Program-made: the position numbers and the translations under genes
In this document: piece after piece, positions 32,376 through 45,279 of the stretch
How the letters are laid out: each line of letters opens with the position of its first letter
How positions within the stretch are numbered: the stretch's first letter is position 1
Origin: Leucobacter sp. 7(1)
GTDB lineage: Bacteria; Actinomycetota; Actinomycetes; Actinomycetales; Microbacteriaceae
DNA length: 64,000 bases
Assembly: GCF_900163635.1 (NCBI RefSeq)
Contig: NZ_FUID01000072.1
Span: forward strand, 24,004-88,003
Direction of reading: 5' to 3'
The notes under the pieces: model-generated
Database searches by the model: none
What the model saw: only the letters and a program-made list of their open reading frames with translations
What the model was told of the DNA's origin: nothing

Positions 32376-34283
32376 GTGCGATACGTGCTTGCGATTGCGA
32401 CGCTTGTATTGTCCGGCGTGCTGTTGATTATGGGGATTGGCCAGCGTACGTTCCTGGCCGGCCCCGCTGAGATCAGTTACCCCGTGAAGACCACTGCGGA
32501 GGCCGGATTCGCGGTCGTGAACGGTGCCGAGTTCGCGAAGGTGCCTGGCCAGGCAAACGTCGTGGTGCAGGGGGAGCAGGCCTTTGTAGCGACGGGCGCA
32601 ACTCGGGACGTTGACGCGTGGGTGGCGCCCTTTGCGCACACCACACTCGATGTCAACGTCGCGGATAAGGCCCTCACGAGTTCGCTCGTGGCTCCGGACG
32701 AGGACGCTGAGACCGAAACCGTCACTGCAGAGACTGGACTCGATCCGCGTGGGAGCGACCTGTGGCTTGAAGAACGAGCAATCGATGACACCGGGAGCGG
32801 TGTTGAGCCAGAGACCCTGCGTGTCCCGGTCGCCCTGACCGAGGAGCAGTCAGTACTGATTGCCTCGGACGGTTCGCAGCCGGCTCCGCAAGAGGTGTCA
32901 CTCGTCTGGGCACAGGACCGCAACACGCCCTGGGCAGGTCCGCTGCTCGTCGGCGGCGGGGCGCTGGCTGTGATCGGTGGACTGCTCTACTTGCTCGCGG
33001 TGGATCACGACCGGCGCGGACTCGGCCCGCGCCGGGGGCGCCGTGGCCCGCTCCAGGGCATTCGGAACGTGTTTGGTGGGGGCCGTTCGCGCGGTTCCAG
33101 TGCTGCACGGGTGCCAGAGTCGAGCAACTCGTCGAGCAACTCGTCGAGCGATTCCGCTCGGGCCGAGAACCGGGTGCACTCTCGGCGTACTCCCCGCTGG
33201 ATCCGCCGCTCCGCGCTCCCAGCGGTGGGTCTCACCGTCGCGCTCGGGCTCAGCGGCTGTTCCCCGAGCTACTGGCCGCAAGCGGAAGCGCCGGAGGTGA
33301 CAGAGGAGGCGCCGACGACAAGCCCGTCGGCGATCGCACCCGTGCCCGTGACTGACGGGCAGCTGAAGCGGATCATCGCTGACGTGTCCGAAACGGCGAC
33401 GACCGGCGACGATTCGCTTGACGCGACGGCCCTGGCCGACCGCTTCACCGGGGACGCACTCGCGCAGCGCGCCGCAAATTACACGATTCGGGCGGCGGTC
33501 CCGGAGTACCCCGTGGTGCCTCCCCGGATCACCGACGAGGAACTCGATTACGAACTTGTACAGAGCACCGAGGGCTGGCCTCGCACGCTCTTTATCACCG
33601 TTGCGTCTACCTCCGGGGCCACCGCGGTGCCAACCGAGGGGGAAGAAGCTGTGGAGATCGCTTCGCCCTCGCTGGCGCTTGTCATGACGCAGCAGAATCC
33701 GCACGAGAACTTCCTTGTGTCGCGTGTCATCGCGCTGCGGGGCGGCATCTCGATGCCGCAGGCAGCACCCGCTGAGGACGGCACGGCACTGCTCTCGAAC
33801 GACATCGGAACGCTGGCGCTGCCCCCCGCGCAGGTGGGTGCCGCATACGCGACACTGCTCCAGGACGGTGCAGACGCGGAACCCGCGCAATACTTCGACC
33901 TCGAAACGGACACGCTGCTGCAGAATTACGGCAAGGCACGCACGACGCAGTCACAAACGGAGTCGGATGGCAAGGGCCAGACGATGAAATTCTCGGTCAC
34001 TGCGCGACAGGGCGACGCGAAGCCGGTGGCACTCTCGACAGGTGCCGGGGGAGCACTGGTGGCAACCACCGTCATCGAGGAGCAGATCGTTGATGCCGAC
34101 GGGGGTCGATACAAGCCGCAGGCAAAGGACTCTGTGACCGCGCTGTCCGGACTCACCGGGGAACAGGAACGCCTCGTACAAGAGGTCGCACATCAGATGC
34201 TGTTTTTCGTACCGAGCAAGTCCGAAGACGCGAAGATTGAGCTGCTCGGTGTCACGAGTGAGCTTGTAGGAGTGAGGAACTAA
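32376..34283 (+). CDS. membrane protein with internal lipoprotein-like signal
   Basis: 635 residues in three parts. Residues 1-210: an N-terminal membrane segment (YVLAIATLVLSGVLLIMGIG), an external domain and a second segment (GPLLVGGGALAVIGGLLYLL). Residues 211-280: Arg/Gly/Ser-rich linker with SSNSSSNSSS. Residues 275-635: RRSALPAVGLTVALGLSGC, a complete lipoprotein signal with lipobox Cys295, followed by a long external domain. So it looks like a membrane protein fused to a lipoprotein. Followed after 2 bp by the thioredoxin-like/TPR gene, a pairing I believe recurs in Microbacteriaceae. Function unknown. Confidence 0.72.
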   Translation: MRYVLAIATLVLSGVLLIMGIGQRTFLAGPAEISYPVKTTAEAGFAVVNGAEFAKVPGQANVVVQGEQAFVATGATRDVDAWVAPFAHTTLDVNVADKALTSSLVAPDEDAETETVTAETGLDPRGSDLWLEERAIDDTGSGVEPETLRVPVALTEEQSVLIASDGSQPAPQEVSLVWAQDRNTPWAGPLLVGGGALAVIGGLLYLLAVDHDRRGLGPRRGRRGPLQGIRNVFGGGRSRGSSAARVPESSNSSSNSSSDSARAENRVHSRRTPRWIRRSALPAVGLTVALGLSGCSPSYWPQAEAPEVTEEAPTTSPSAIAPVPVTDGQLKRIIADVSETATTGDDSLDATALADRFTGDALAQRAANYTIRAAVPEYPVVPPRITDEELDYELVQSTEGWPRTLFITVASTSGATAVPTEGEEAVEIASPSLALVMTQQNPHENFLVSRVIALRGGISMPQAAPAEDGTALLSNDIGTLALPPAQVGAAYATLLQDGADAEPAQYFDLETDTLLQNYGKARTTQSQTESDGKGQTMKFSVTARQGDAKPVALSTGAGGALVATTVIEEQIVDADGGRYKPQAKDSVTALSGLTGEQERLVQEVAHQMLFFVPSKSEDAKIELLGVTSELVGVRN

Positions 34284-34285
34284 TC

Positions 34286-35257
34286 ATGGCGCAGCAGATG
34301 CCCGAACGAATTCCCGGCGGCGGCGTGGACCTGAGCCACCTTGCAGCGAAGGCACAGGCACCCGCACAGCCCGGCGGCGGCCCGACACCATCAGCGGGCG
34401 AGGCCGGGGCGAACCGAGTTGTTGATGTCCCCTCGCTCGTGATGGATGTCACCGACGCGAGTTTCGAGCAGGCCGCTCAGCTGTCCACGGTCGTCCCTGT
34501 GGTCGTCGATCTCCACGCTGAATGGAGCGAGCCGTCGAAGGAGCTGAGCCCTGTTCTTGCGCGGGTGACGCGAGAGTTTGGGGGCCGAGTTCTGCTGGCC
34601 CGCGTGGACGCCGACGCGAACCCGGGACTTGTGCAAGCGTTCCAGGCACAGGCGATCCCGACCGTGGTGGCCCTTGTCGCCGGTCGCCCGGTGCCGCTCT
34701 TCCAGGGCGCGCAGCCCGAGGCACAGATCCGTGAGGTGTTTGGCCAGCTGTTGCAGCTCGCCGAACAGCACGGGGTCACCGGTCAGGTCGCTGCACCCGA
34801 CGCCGCGCCGGAAGACATGCCCGAAGCGCCCGCCGAGCCCGAGATTCCGGCTGCGCACGTCGCCGCCGTGGAGGCCGCCGAACGGGGCGACTTTGACACC
34901 GCGGTGAGCGAGTGGGAAGCGGTCCTCGCAAAGGCACCCGCCGATGCTGCGGCGCGTGCTGCGCTTGTGCAGATGCGGCTGCTCCAGCGTCTTGCTGGCC
35001 GCGGGGCAGAAGAGATTCGGGCCGCTGCGGCCGCCGCCCCGAGCGGAATCCCGGAGCAGCTAGCCGTAGCCGATCTGGATCTCTCGGGCGGCCACATTGA
35101 GGATGCGTTCCTCCGAGTGCTTGACCTCTTTGCGGGGAGCGACGATGAGGCGCGCCCGGCGATCCGCGAGCGACTCCTCGAGCTCTTCGAGGTGGTTGGC
35201 GTCGCCGACCCGCGCGTCATTGCGGCCCGCGGTCGGCTCGCAAACCTGCTCTACTAG
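34286..35257 (+). CDS. thioredoxin-like/TPR co-chaperone, YbbN type
   Basis: 323 residues: an unstructured N-terminal 45 residues, a thioredoxin-fold domain (VVPVVVDLHAEWSEPSKELS to IPTVVALVAGRPVPLFQGA) and a C-terminal helical TPR-like part (GDFDTAVSEWEAVLAKAP, then ALVQMRLLQRLAGR). The thioredoxin CxxC is replaced by SEPS, so it cannot act as a disulfide reductase; YbbN/CnoX-like holdase or scaffold roles are known for such proteins. Starts 2 bp after the membrane protein gene. Confidence 0.85.
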   Translation: MAQQMPERIPGGGVDLSHLAAKAQAPAQPGGGPTPSAGEAGANRVVDVPSLVMDVTDASFEQAAQLSTVVPVVVDLHAEWSEPSKELSPVLARVTREFGGRVLLARVDADANPGLVQAFQAQAIPTVVALVAGRPVPLFQGAQPEAQIREVFGQLLQLAEQHGVTGQVAAPDAAPEDMPEAPAEPEIPAAHVAAVEAAERGDFDTAVSEWEAVLAKAPADAAARAALVQMRLLQRLAGRGAEEIRAAAAAAPSGIPEQLAVADLDLSGGHIEDAFLRVLDLFAGSDDEARPAIRERLLELFEVVGVADPRVIAARGRLANLLY

Positions 35258-35267
35258 GGGAATTCCC

Positions 35268-36458
35268 GTGTCCGAACCCCGTGCCTATCTGGACCACGCG
35301 GCGACCTCTCCAATGCCGGAGGAGGTCGCTGCGGCATACCTGAGCGCACTCCGGATCGTCGGGAATCCCGCCTCGACACACGGCCACGGGCAGCGGGCAA
35401 GCGAAACCCTTGAGGAAGCGCGCGCTGAGCTTGCGAGGTCCCTGGGCTGCGATCACGCGGAACTCACGCTCACCGCGGGCGGTACGGAGTCGGTGAACCT
35501 GGGGATCAAAGGGCTCTACTGGGCGCGCCGCCGCGCCGGTGCAGGACCGGTCATTCTCGTCGCTGAGGGAGAGCACCACGCGACCGTGGAGGCGGCCGAG
35601 TGGCTGCGCGACACGCAGGGCGCACGGCTTGTGTGGCTCCCGATCGACGGTGCGGGGCGGCTTGCCCCGGAGACGCTGCGCGCGGCAATCGCGGAGGCCG
35701 GGGCGGATCAGGTCGCGCTACTCACCTTTCTCTGGGTGAACAACGAGGTCGGAACCGTCCAGCCCGTTGCGGAGCTGTGCAGGCTCGCGGCGGCCTCGGG
35801 AATCCCCAGCCATGTGGACGCAGTCGCCGCCCTCGGTCAGGTGCCCGTGGATTTCGCGCGATCCGGCGCGGCCGCTCTCAGCGTATCTGCGCACAAGATT
35901 GGCGGCCCGGTGGGCGTTGGTGCGCTGGTGCTGGGGCGGCGAACGACCGCCGAACCGCTCCTTCACGGCGGCACACAGCAGCGCGCGCGATCCGGCACAC
36001 AAGACGTGGCGGGTGCCGTTGCCTTTGCTGCAGCGATGCGGCGCGCCATCGGGCCGGATCGGATTCCCACACCGGCGCACACCGCACACGTGACTGATCT
36101 CCGCGACGCGCTCATCGTCGGAGTACGGGCGGCGGATCCAGCGGCGGTGTTCCGCGGTCCCGCTCCGGGGCCGGAGCGGGTGCCGGGCAACGCGCACTTT
36201 ACGTTCCCGGGATGTCAGGGCGACTCACTTGTGTTCTTGCTCGATGTCGCGGGCGTGTCGGTGTCGGTGGGCTCGGCCTGCCAAGCGGGCGTTGCCGAAA
36301 CCTCCCACGTCCTGCGCGCGATGGGCCTGCCGGAGGAAGACGCGGCCGGTGCGTTGCGGTTCACGCTGGGCCCCGACACGCGGGCCGACGAGATCGATCG
36401 TCTACTGACCGCGCTGCCTGACGCAATTGCGCGGGCGCGTTCAGCTGGACTGGCCTAG
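35268..36458 (+). CDS. cysteine desulfurase
   Basis: 396 residues from the GTG at 35268, 10 bp behind the previous stop; a much longer in-frame extension to 35097 is shadow. Fold-type I PLP enzyme of the NifS/IscS family: AYLDHAATSPMPEEV, LTAGGTESVNLGIKG, EGEHHATVEAAEWL, the PLP-binding Lys in SVSAHKIGGPVGVGALVL and the loop with catalytic Cys in SVGSACQAGVAETSHVLRAMG. Supplies persulfide sulfur; the mnmA gene 9 bp downstream makes tRNA 2-thiouridylation its likely use. Confidence 0.93.
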   Translation: MSEPRAYLDHAATSPMPEEVAAAYLSALRIVGNPASTHGHGQRASETLEEARAELARSLGCDHAELTLTAGGTESVNLGIKGLYWARRRAGAGPVILVAEGEHHATVEAAEWLRDTQGARLVWLPIDGAGRLAPETLRAAIAEAGADQVALLTFLWVNNEVGTVQPVAELCRLAAASGIPSHVDAVAALGQVPVDFARSGAAALSVSAHKIGGPVGVGALVLGRRTTAEPLLHGGTQQRARSGTQDVAGAVAFAAAMRRAIGPDRIPTPAHTAHVTDLRDALIVGVRAADPAAVFRGPAPGPERVPGNAHFTFPGCQGDSLVFLLDVAGVSVSVGSACQAGVAETSHVLRAMGLPEEDAAGALRFTLGPDTRADEIDRLLTALPDAIARARSAGLA

Positions 36459-36467
36459 ACTATTCGG

Positions 36468-37628
36468 GTGAAAGTTCTGGCGGCAATGAGTGGGGGTGTC
36501 GACTCCGCGGTTGCTGCTGCGCGCGCGGTCGAGGCCGGGCACGAAGTAGTAGGCGTGCACCTCGCACTGAGTCGAATGCCGGGAACGATCCGGACGGGAT
36601 CGCGTGGCTGCTGCACGATCGAGGACGCGATGGACGCGCGGCGTGCTGCAAACCTGCTCGGCATCCCGTACTACGTTTGGGATCTGAGCGAGCGCTTCCG
36701 CGAGGATGTTGTCGACGATTTCATTGCTGAATACGCTGCCGGGCGTACGCCGAACCCCTGTATGCGTTGCAACGAGAAGATCAAGTTCGCCGCGCTGCTC
36801 GACAAGGCGATCGCGCTCGGTTTCGATGCAGTAGCGACAGGCCACTACGCGACAATTCTTGACGGCCCCGATGGGCGGCAGCTGCACCGAGCGAGCGCGT
36901 GGTCAAAGGATCAGTCGTATGTCCTCGGAGTACTGACGGAGCGCCAGCTCGCGCACTGCTACTTCCCGCTCGGCGATACGCCCTCGAAGGAGCTCGTGCG
37001 CGCGGAGGCCGCGGAGCGTGGTATCCAGGTCGCGCAGAAGCCCGATAGTCACGACATTTGCTTTATCCCGGACGGCGACACGCGCGGGTGGCTCTCGGAT
37101 CACGTCTCTCGCGAGCCCGGGGAGATTCTCGACGAGGCGGGTGACGTCATCGGCACCCACGACGGCGCGCACGGCTATACGGTCGGGCAGCGCAGAGGCT
37201 TGCAGCTCGGCCGGCCCGCCGAGGACGGCAAGCCGCGATACGTCCTGTCGATCCGTCCTGTGTCGAATCAGGTGGTGGTGGGGCCAAAGGACCGGCTCGC
37301 CATTTCCCGGATAGCTGGTGGACGCTTCAGCTGGGCGGGCGAGCCCGGCTTTGACACGAGCGAGACGTTCCGATGCGACGTGCAGATCCGCGCCCACGCC
37401 GAGCCGGTCCCCGCAACCGCGAGCCTGGTGCCGATTCTGGCAGAGGAACGTACCGAACAGCACCGCGCCGATGCCACCCACGAAATCGTGGTTGACATCG
37501 ATCTGGAGCATGCTGAGCCGCTGCTCGGTGTCGCGCCAGGGCAGACGGCCGTGCTCTACATCGGCACCCGAGTGCTCGGCCAGTTCACGATCGATCGGGC
37601 GCTCGCCGAGTCTCCCGCTGCCGCGTAG
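36468..37628 (+). CDS. mnmA: tRNA-specific 2-thiouridylase MnmA
   Basis: 386 residues, GTG start. PP-loop [20 protein letters not shown], the first catalytic Cys in [14 protein letters not shown], the second in [11 protein letters not shown], and the C-terminal beta domain ([15 protein letters not shown]). Adds sulfur to U34 of tRNAs for Lys, Glu and Gln. The cysteine desulfurase immediately upstream is its sulfur donor by context. Confidence 0.96.
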   Translation: MKVLAAMSGGVDSAVAAARAVEAGHEVVGVHLALSRMPGTIRTGSRGCCTIEDAMDARRAANLLGIPYYVWDLSERFREDVVDDFIAEYAAGRTPNPCMRCNEKIKFAALLDKAIALGFDAVATGHYATILDGPDGRQLHRASAWSKDQSYVLGVLTERQLAHCYFPLGDTPSKELVRAEAAERGIQVAQKPDSHDICFIPDGDTRGWLSDHVSREPGEILDEAGDVIGTHDGAHGYTVGQRRGLQLGRPAEDGKPRYVLSIRPVSNQVVVGPKDRLAISRIAGGRFSWAGEPGFDTSETFRCDVQIRAHAEPVPATASLVPILAEERTEQHRADATHEIVVDIDLEHAEPLLGVAPGQTAVLYIGTRVLGQFTIDRALAESPAAA

Positions 37629-37667
37629 CTCGGGGTCTCGAAAGACACTGTCTGGGGTCGCTCGTAG

Positions 37668-40040
<2,373 letters not shown>

Positions 40041-40172
40041 CTCGGGGAATCTCGTCGAGTTTTCCACAGATTGTCCGGAGGCCCTCATTGCGTTGTGCTC
40101 GGTGATTAGCCTGGGACCGATTGTCACCGATTCCGACGTCAGCACCCCGAGCGCACCCTGAGAGGACCACTC

Positions 40173-40814
40173 ATGACACTCCTACACCAGACGCAGCACC
40201 GACCCCTGCAGCGCGCGGCCTGGGCCGCGCAGGACCCGCTTCTGAGCGTGTACTACGACGAGGAGTGGGGCGTCCCGGTCACCGACGAGGTCGGGGTGTT
40301 CGAGCGGCTCACGCTTGAGGGGTTTCAATCGGGGCTGTCCTGGCTCACGGTGTTGCGGAAGCGTGAGGGGTTCCGTGCGGCGTTTGACGGTTTTGATCCG
40401 GCACGCATCGCTCGCTATGACGATGCGGACGTGGCACGGCTCCTCGCGGACCCGCGGATCATCCGAAACCGGCTCAAGGTGGGGGCGGCGATCACGAACG
40501 CACAAGCCACGCTCGCGCTCCGAGACTCCGGCGGTCCGACCCTCGCCGAATTGGTGTGGTCCTACATGCCGGAGCGTTCGCCTGCGCCCGTTACGGACGA
40601 CGACGTGCCGGCGACGTCACCGGAGTCGATCGAGCTTGCGCGAGCGCTGAAACGACTGGGCTTTCGCTTTGTCGGGCCAACAACGGTCTACGCGCTCATG
40701 ACGGCAATCGGGATTGCCGATGTGCACCTTGTGGGAAGCCCGCGGCGGGGCTGTTCCGGCCTCTGGAATCGTGACGGGAGCCGGACGGAAATCCCCGCGC
40801 CATTCGGGCATTGA
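40173..40814 (+). CDS. tag: DNA-3-methyladenine glycosylase I (Tag) family protein
   Basis: 213 residues with the Tag fold: QDPLLSVYYDEEWGVPVTDE, LTLEGFQSGLSWLTVLRKRE, RNRLKVGAAITNAQATLAL and KRLGFRFVGPTTVYALMTAIG. In E. coli Tag a zinc ion is held by Cys4, His17, His175 and Cys179; here the residues at the first, second and fourth places are Ala, Tyr and Ser, and only the His survives (ADVHLVGS). Activity on 3-methyladenine is probable from the conserved pocket, but zinc binding looks lost. Confidence 0.88.
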   Translation: MTLLHQTQHRPLQRAAWAAQDPLLSVYYDEEWGVPVTDEVGVFERLTLEGFQSGLSWLTVLRKREGFRAAFDGFDPARIARYDDADVARLLADPRIIRNRLKVGAAITNAQATLALRDSGGPTLAELVWSYMPERSPAPVTDDDVPATSPESIELARALKRLGFRFVGPTTVYALMTAIGIADVHLVGSPRRGCSGLWNRDGSRTEIPAPFGH

Positions 40815-40832
40815 CCGCGCTATGGTGAGATC

Positions 40833-41789
40833 ATGTGTACTCGATTCGTGTGGTCATCTGCCGGAACTCCCGGGTCCGGGAACGTGCTTGTCGGTCGCAG
40901 CATGGACTGGTTCGAGGAGACTCGGACGGTACTCGCAGTCCGGCCCCGCGGTGCCGAGCGGGAGAGCGCGCCGGGGCATCCCGGCTCGTTCACGTGGACG
41001 GCAGAATATGGGAGCGTGGTTTCGCTCATGTACGGCGAGATCTCGGTCGACGGGGTGAACGAGGCGGGGCTCCAGGTCAGCGGGCTGTACCTCGCCGAAT
41101 CTGACTACGGTCTGCGCGACGAATCCCGACCCGGGCTGAACCTCGCCCAGGCGATCCAGTGCCTGCTCGACCGCTTCCCGGATGTGGCCAGCGCCGTTGC
41201 CTGGCTTACCGCGAGCCGGGTACAGATCATCCCGCTGTCGATCGGCGGCAAACCCGGGACCGGGCACCTCGCACTCGCGGATCCGAACGGTGACTCCGCA
41301 ATCATCGAGTTCATCGCCGGGGAGATGACCGTGCACCACGGCCCCGAATTCACGGTGATGGCAAACTCTCCCGCCTACGACGAACAGCTTGCACTCGAGC
41401 GGCAGTACGCGGGCTTGGGCGGCGATGCTCCGCTCCCAGGCGGTACCGACTCCCCAGATCGCTTCGCACGCGCCGCGTTCTACTCGGCTCGCTTGCCCCA
41501 CACGACCAGCGCCCGGGAGGCCGCAGCCTTTGCCTTCAGCGTGATCCGGAACGCGTCTGCTCCGTTCGGCACGGCAGACCCAGTGCGGCCGAACGTCTCG
41601 ACAACGCGCTGGCGCACGGTTGCGGACCTCACTGACCGGCGGTATTTCTACGAATCCGCGCGCAGTCCGCATGTCGTCTGGGTAGAGCTCGCCACGCTCG
41701 ATCTTGCGCCTGGCCCCGAACGGAGATTCGACCCTGAAGTGACCACGAGCGTGACCGGGGAGGTCAACTCCGCGTTCATCCCGGTGTAA
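40833..41789 (+). CDS. linear amide C-N hydrolase (choloylglycine hydrolase family)
   Basis: 318 residues starting MCTRFVWSS. After removal of Met1, Cys2 becomes the N-terminal nucleophile of the Ntn-hydrolase fold. Other family marks: GRSMDWFEET (the Asp near residue 21), DGVNEAGLQVSGLYL, MANSPAYDEQL and the Asn/Arg pair in the C-terminal sheet (TRWRTVADLTDRRYFYES). Substrates in the family include bile salts, penicillin V and acyl-homoserine lactones; no evidence here picks one. 18 bp behind tag on the same strand. Confidence 0.87.
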   Translation: MCTRFVWSSAGTPGSGNVLVGRSMDWFEETRTVLAVRPRGAERESAPGHPGSFTWTAEYGSVVSLMYGEISVDGVNEAGLQVSGLYLAESDYGLRDESRPGLNLAQAIQCLLDRFPDVASAVAWLTASRVQIIPLSIGGKPGTGHLALADPNGDSAIIEFIAGEMTVHHGPEFTVMANSPAYDEQLALERQYAGLGGDAPLPGGTDSPDRFARAAFYSARLPHTTSAREAAAFAFSVIRNASAPFGTADPVRPNVSTTRWRTVADLTDRRYFYESARSPHVVWVELATLDLAPGPERRFDPEVTTSVTGEVNSAFIPV

Positions 41790-41862
41790 GGGCCGGGATC
41801 TCGGTTCTCGCTCGCTAAGATGGTGGGGTCTGAGAATCACCCCGAAGCCATGATGGAGCAGC

Positions 41863-42198
41863 ATGCCTGAAACCTCTGCGGCCGATCCCACCGCACCGAG
41901 CGGCGAGATCACGGCCGAGACCGTGCAGCATCTCGCGGGCCTCGCCCGGATCGCACTGACCGATACCGAAATCGACGTGTTCACGAGCGAGCTTGGCTCG
42001 ATCTTGACAAATGTCGCCAAGGTGAGCGAGGTCGTGAGCGCTGATGTGCCCGCGACGAGCCACCCGATCCCGCTGAACAATGTGACGCGAGCCGACGAGA
42101 TCACCGATGTGCTGACCCGCGAGCAGGCGCTCGCGAACGCACCGGAAACGACGGATCACATGTTCCGCGTCTCATCGATCCTGGGAGAGGAACAGTAA
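41863..42198 (+). CDS. gatC: Asp/Glu-tRNA(Asn/Gln) amidotransferase subunit C
   Basis: 111 residues. [20 protein letters not shown] is the standard start of GatC, and the chain ends in the conserved [17 protein letters not shown]. The N-terminal 16 residues are an Ala/Ser/Pro extension. Stabilises GatAB during conversion of Glu-tRNA(Gln) or Asp-tRNA(Asn). The stop overlaps the gatA ATG (TAATG). Confidence 0.96.
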   Translation: MPETSAADPTAPSGEITAETVQHLAGLARIALTDTEIDVFTSELGSILTNVAKVSEVVSADVPATSHPIPLNNVTRADEITDVLTREQALANAPETTDHMFRVSSILGEEQ

Positions 42199-43733
42199 TG
42201 AGCGAGCTGATTCAGCTGACCGCCGCCGATCTCGCGGCGAAGCTCTCCGCGGGCGAGGTCTCCTCGGTTGAGGCCACGCAGGCCCATCTCGATCGGATCG
42301 CCGCGGTTGATGGGGAGCTCCACGCGTTCCTCGCCACCGACGCGGAGGCCTCCCTCGCGGCGGCCCGCGCAATCGACGAGCGCCGCAGCGCGGGGGAGCA
42401 ACTCGGCGAGCTCGCCGGCGTCCCACTCGCGATCAAAGACGTGCTCGTCACCACGGATATGCCGTCGACGTCCGGATCGAAGATCCTCGAGGGCTACCGC
42501 TCACCGTATGACGCAACCGCCGTCGCGAAGGCCCGCGCGGCCGGCCTCGTGAACATTGGCAAGACAAATATGGATGAGTTCGCCATGGGCTCCGCCACGG
42601 AGAACTCGGCCTACGGGCCGACGCACAACCACTGGGACCCCACCCGGGTGCCCGGCGGCTCCGGTGGCGGATCCGCCGTTGCGGTCGGAGCGTTCGAAGC
42701 CCCGCTGGCGCTCGGCTCCGACACCGGCGGCTCGATTCGTCAGCCCGCCGCGCTCACCGGCACTGTCGGCGCGAAGCCCACCTATGGCGGCGTGAGCCGC
42801 TACGGCGCGATTGCGCTCGCGTCCTCGCTGGACCAGATCGGCCCGTGCGCGCGCACAGTGCTCGACACGGCGCTGCTGCACGACGTTGTTGCTGGACACG
42901 ACTGGCACGATTCGACCTCGCTCGACTTCGCGTGGCCCTCGATGGCGGCAGCGGCGCGGAGTGGCGCTGACCCGGCGAGCCTGCGCGGACTCCGGGTTGG
43001 CGTGGTCAAGCAGCTCATGATCGATGGCGTTCAGGCGGGGGTCAAGGCCCGTTTCGACGAGGCACTTGCGTTGCTCGAAGCCCAGGGCGCCGAGATCGTC
43101 GAGATCGACGCACCGCACTTCGAGTACGCGGTCGCCGCGTACTACCTGATCCTGCCCGCTGAAGCGTCGAGCAACCTCGCAAAGTATGATTCGGTGCGCT
43201 TCGGCCTCCGCGTCACGCCCGAGGGCGGCGGCACCGTCGAAGGCGTGATGAGTGAGACGCGCGCGGCCGGCTTCGGCGACGAGGTCAAGCGCCGGATCAT
43301 CCTCGGCACCTATGCGCTTTCTGCAGGGTCCTACGACGCCTACTACCGCAGCGCACAGCAGGTTCGCACGCTGATCCAGCGCGACTTTGCCGCGGCGTTT
43401 GCGCAGGTCGACGTGATCGCCTCGCCGACCGCGCCGACAACGGCGTGGACGCTCGGCACGCACGGCGGTGACCCGATGCAGGACTACCTCAACGACGCCA
43501 CGACGATTCCCGCGAACCTCGCGGGTATTCCCGGGCTGAGCCTCCCGATTGGCACCGCGAGCGAGGACGGCCTGCCGGTCGGTCTGCAGCTCATGGCGCC
43601 CGCGTTCGAAGACGCTCGCCTGTACCGCGCGGGCGCAGCAATCGAGCAGCTGATCGCCGACCGCGATGCGGCACCGTTCTGGGCTCAGGCCCCGTCCCTT
43701 GCAGGGGCTCCGATTCGGAAGGCAAGCGCGTAA
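42198..43733 (+). CDS. gatA: Asp/Glu-tRNA(Asn/Gln) amidotransferase subunit A
   Basis: 511 residues of the amidase signature family: catalytic triad Lys in LAIKDVL, cis-Ser and Ser nucleophile in [19 protein letters not shown] and [15 protein letters not shown]. Hydrolyses glutamine to ammonia for the GatB reaction. Start and end overlap gatC and gatB by one base each (TAATG), so expression of the three subunits is coupled. Confidence 0.97.
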   Translation: MSELIQLTAADLAAKLSAGEVSSVEATQAHLDRIAAVDGELHAFLATDAEASLAAARAIDERRSAGEQLGELAGVPLAIKDVLVTTDMPSTSGSKILEGYRSPYDATAVAKARAAGLVNIGKTNMDEFAMGSATENSAYGPTHNHWDPTRVPGGSGGGSAVAVGAFEAPLALGSDTGGSIRQPAALTGTVGAKPTYGGVSRYGAIALASSLDQIGPCARTVLDTALLHDVVAGHDWHDSTSLDFAWPSMAAAARSGADPASLRGLRVGVVKQLMIDGVQAGVKARFDEALALLEAQGAEIVEIDAPHFEYAVAAYYLILPAEASSNLAKYDSVRFGLRVTPEGGGTVEGVMSETRAAGFGDEVKRRIILGTYALSAGSYDAYYRSAQQVRTLIQRDFAAAFAQVDVIASPTAPTTAWTLGTHGGDPMQDYLNDATTIPANLAGIPGLSLPIGTASEDGLPVGLQLMAPAFEDARLYRAGAAIEQLIADRDAAPFWAQAPSLAGAPIRKASA

Positions 43734-45247
43734 TGGCACAGACGAAGCTGATGGACTATGCCGAGGCGCTGGAACGCTTCGAGCCCGTGATCGGTCTCGA
43801 GGTTCACGTCGAGCTCAACACGGCAACCAAAATGTTCTCGGCCGCACCGAACACCTTCGGCGCGGACCCCAACACCAACCTGACCCCGGTGTGCCTCGGC
43901 CTGCCCGGCGCGCTCCCGGTGGTCAACGAGCAGGCTGTGCGTTACTCGATCAGCCTGGGCCTCGCGCTTGGCTGCGAGATCGCGGAGGTGTCGGGGTTTG
44001 CCCGGAAGAACTATTTCTACCCGGACATGGCGAAGAACTACCAGATCTCGCAGTTCGACGATCCGATCGCCCACGACGGCTCAGTCGAGATCGAGCTTGC
44101 CTCCGGCCGCGTGGTGCACGTGCCGATCGAGCGCGCGCACATGGAGGAGGACGCCGGCAAGTTGAACCACATGGGTGGCTCGACCGGTCGAATCCAGGGC
44201 GCTGAGTACTCGCTCGTTGACTACAACCGTGCGGGCGTGCCGCTCGTCGAAATTGTGACGCGCCCGATTTTCGGTGGCGAAGCCGACACTCCGGAGATCG
44301 CCTCGGCCTACGTCGCCACGATCCGAGAGCTTGTCACGGCACTTGGTATCTCTGACGCGCGGATGGAGCGCGGGAACCTGCGCTGCGACGCAAACGTATC
44401 GCTGCGGCCGCGTGGCAACGAGGACGCCGGGATGAGCGTGCTTGGCACACGGACCGAAACGAAAAACGTGAACTCGCTGCGCTCGATCGAGCGCGCGGTT
44501 CGATTCGAGATTCAGCGCCAGGCGCGGATCCTCTCCGAGGGTGGCACGATCACCCAGGAGACGCGGCACTGGCACGAGGACACGGGGGAGACCTCGCCCG
44601 GGCGTCCGAAGAGCGATGCGGACGATTACCGGTACTTCCCGGAGCCTGACCTCGCCCCACTGACGCCGTCGCGTGAGCTTGTCGAGGAGCTGCGGGCCCA
44701 GCTGCCCGAGCACCCGACGCTGCGCCGTCGCCGTCTGATCTCCGAGTGGCAGTTCTCTGCCCTGGAGTTCCAGGATGTGGTCAATGCCGGGCTTGTGGGC
44801 GCGATTGAGTCGACAGTCGCCGCTGGCGTGCCGGCGCAGGCCGCACGCAAGTGGTGGACCGGTGAGATCGCCCGAATCGCAAACGAGCGCAGCGCGGTTC
44901 CGACCGAGCTGATCACCCCCGCGCAGATTGCGTCGGTAGTGACCCTTGTCGACGAGGGGACGCTGAACGATAAGCTCGCGCGCCAGGTGATCCAGGGGAT
45001 CATCGACGGTGAGGGCACCGCGGCGGAAATCGTGGCGGCTCGTGGCCTCGCGATCGTGTCTGACGACGGTGCACTGATCGCCGCTGTGGACGCTGCGCTC
45101 GCCGAGCAGCCCGATGTACTCGCGAAGATCCGCGACGGCAAGGTCCAGGCCGCTGGCGCGATCATCGGTTCCGTGATGAAAGCGATGCGCGGCCAGGCCG
45201 ACGCCGCGCGCGTGCGCGAGCTCGTGCTGGAGCGCGCGGGCGCGTAG
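43733..45247 (+). CDS. gatB: Asp/Glu-tRNA(Asn/Gln) amidotransferase subunit B
   Basis: 504 residues. Typical GatB cradle domain: [50 protein letters not shown], the HMEEDAGK loop, [20 protein letters not shown] and [20 protein letters not shown], and the C-terminal YqeY-like helical tail that holds tRNA. Phosphorylates and amidates the mischarged tRNA. Last gene of gatCAB; ended by a hairpin 33 bp behind the stop. Confidence 0.97.
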   Translation: MAQTKLMDYAEALERFEPVIGLEVHVELNTATKMFSAAPNTFGADPNTNLTPVCLGLPGALPVVNEQAVRYSISLGLALGCEIAEVSGFARKNYFYPDMAKNYQISQFDDPIAHDGSVEIELASGRVVHVPIERAHMEEDAGKLNHMGGSTGRIQGAEYSLVDYNRAGVPLVEIVTRPIFGGEADTPEIASAYVATIRELVTALGISDARMERGNLRCDANVSLRPRGNEDAGMSVLGTRTETKNVNSLRSIERAVRFEIQRQARILSEGGTITQETRHWHEDTGETSPGRPKSDADDYRYFPEPDLAPLTPSRELVEELRAQLPEHPTLRRRRLISEWQFSALEFQDVVNAGLVGAIESTVAAGVPAQAARKWWTGEIARIANERSAVPTELITPAQIASVVTLVDEGTLNDKLARQVIQGIIDGEGTAAEIVAARGLAIVSDDGALIAAVDAALAEQPDVLAKIRDGKVQAAGAIIGSVMKAMRGQADAARVRELVLERAGA

Positions 45248-45279
45248 TCTCGACTCACGGCGCGCAGGCGCGACACTCG

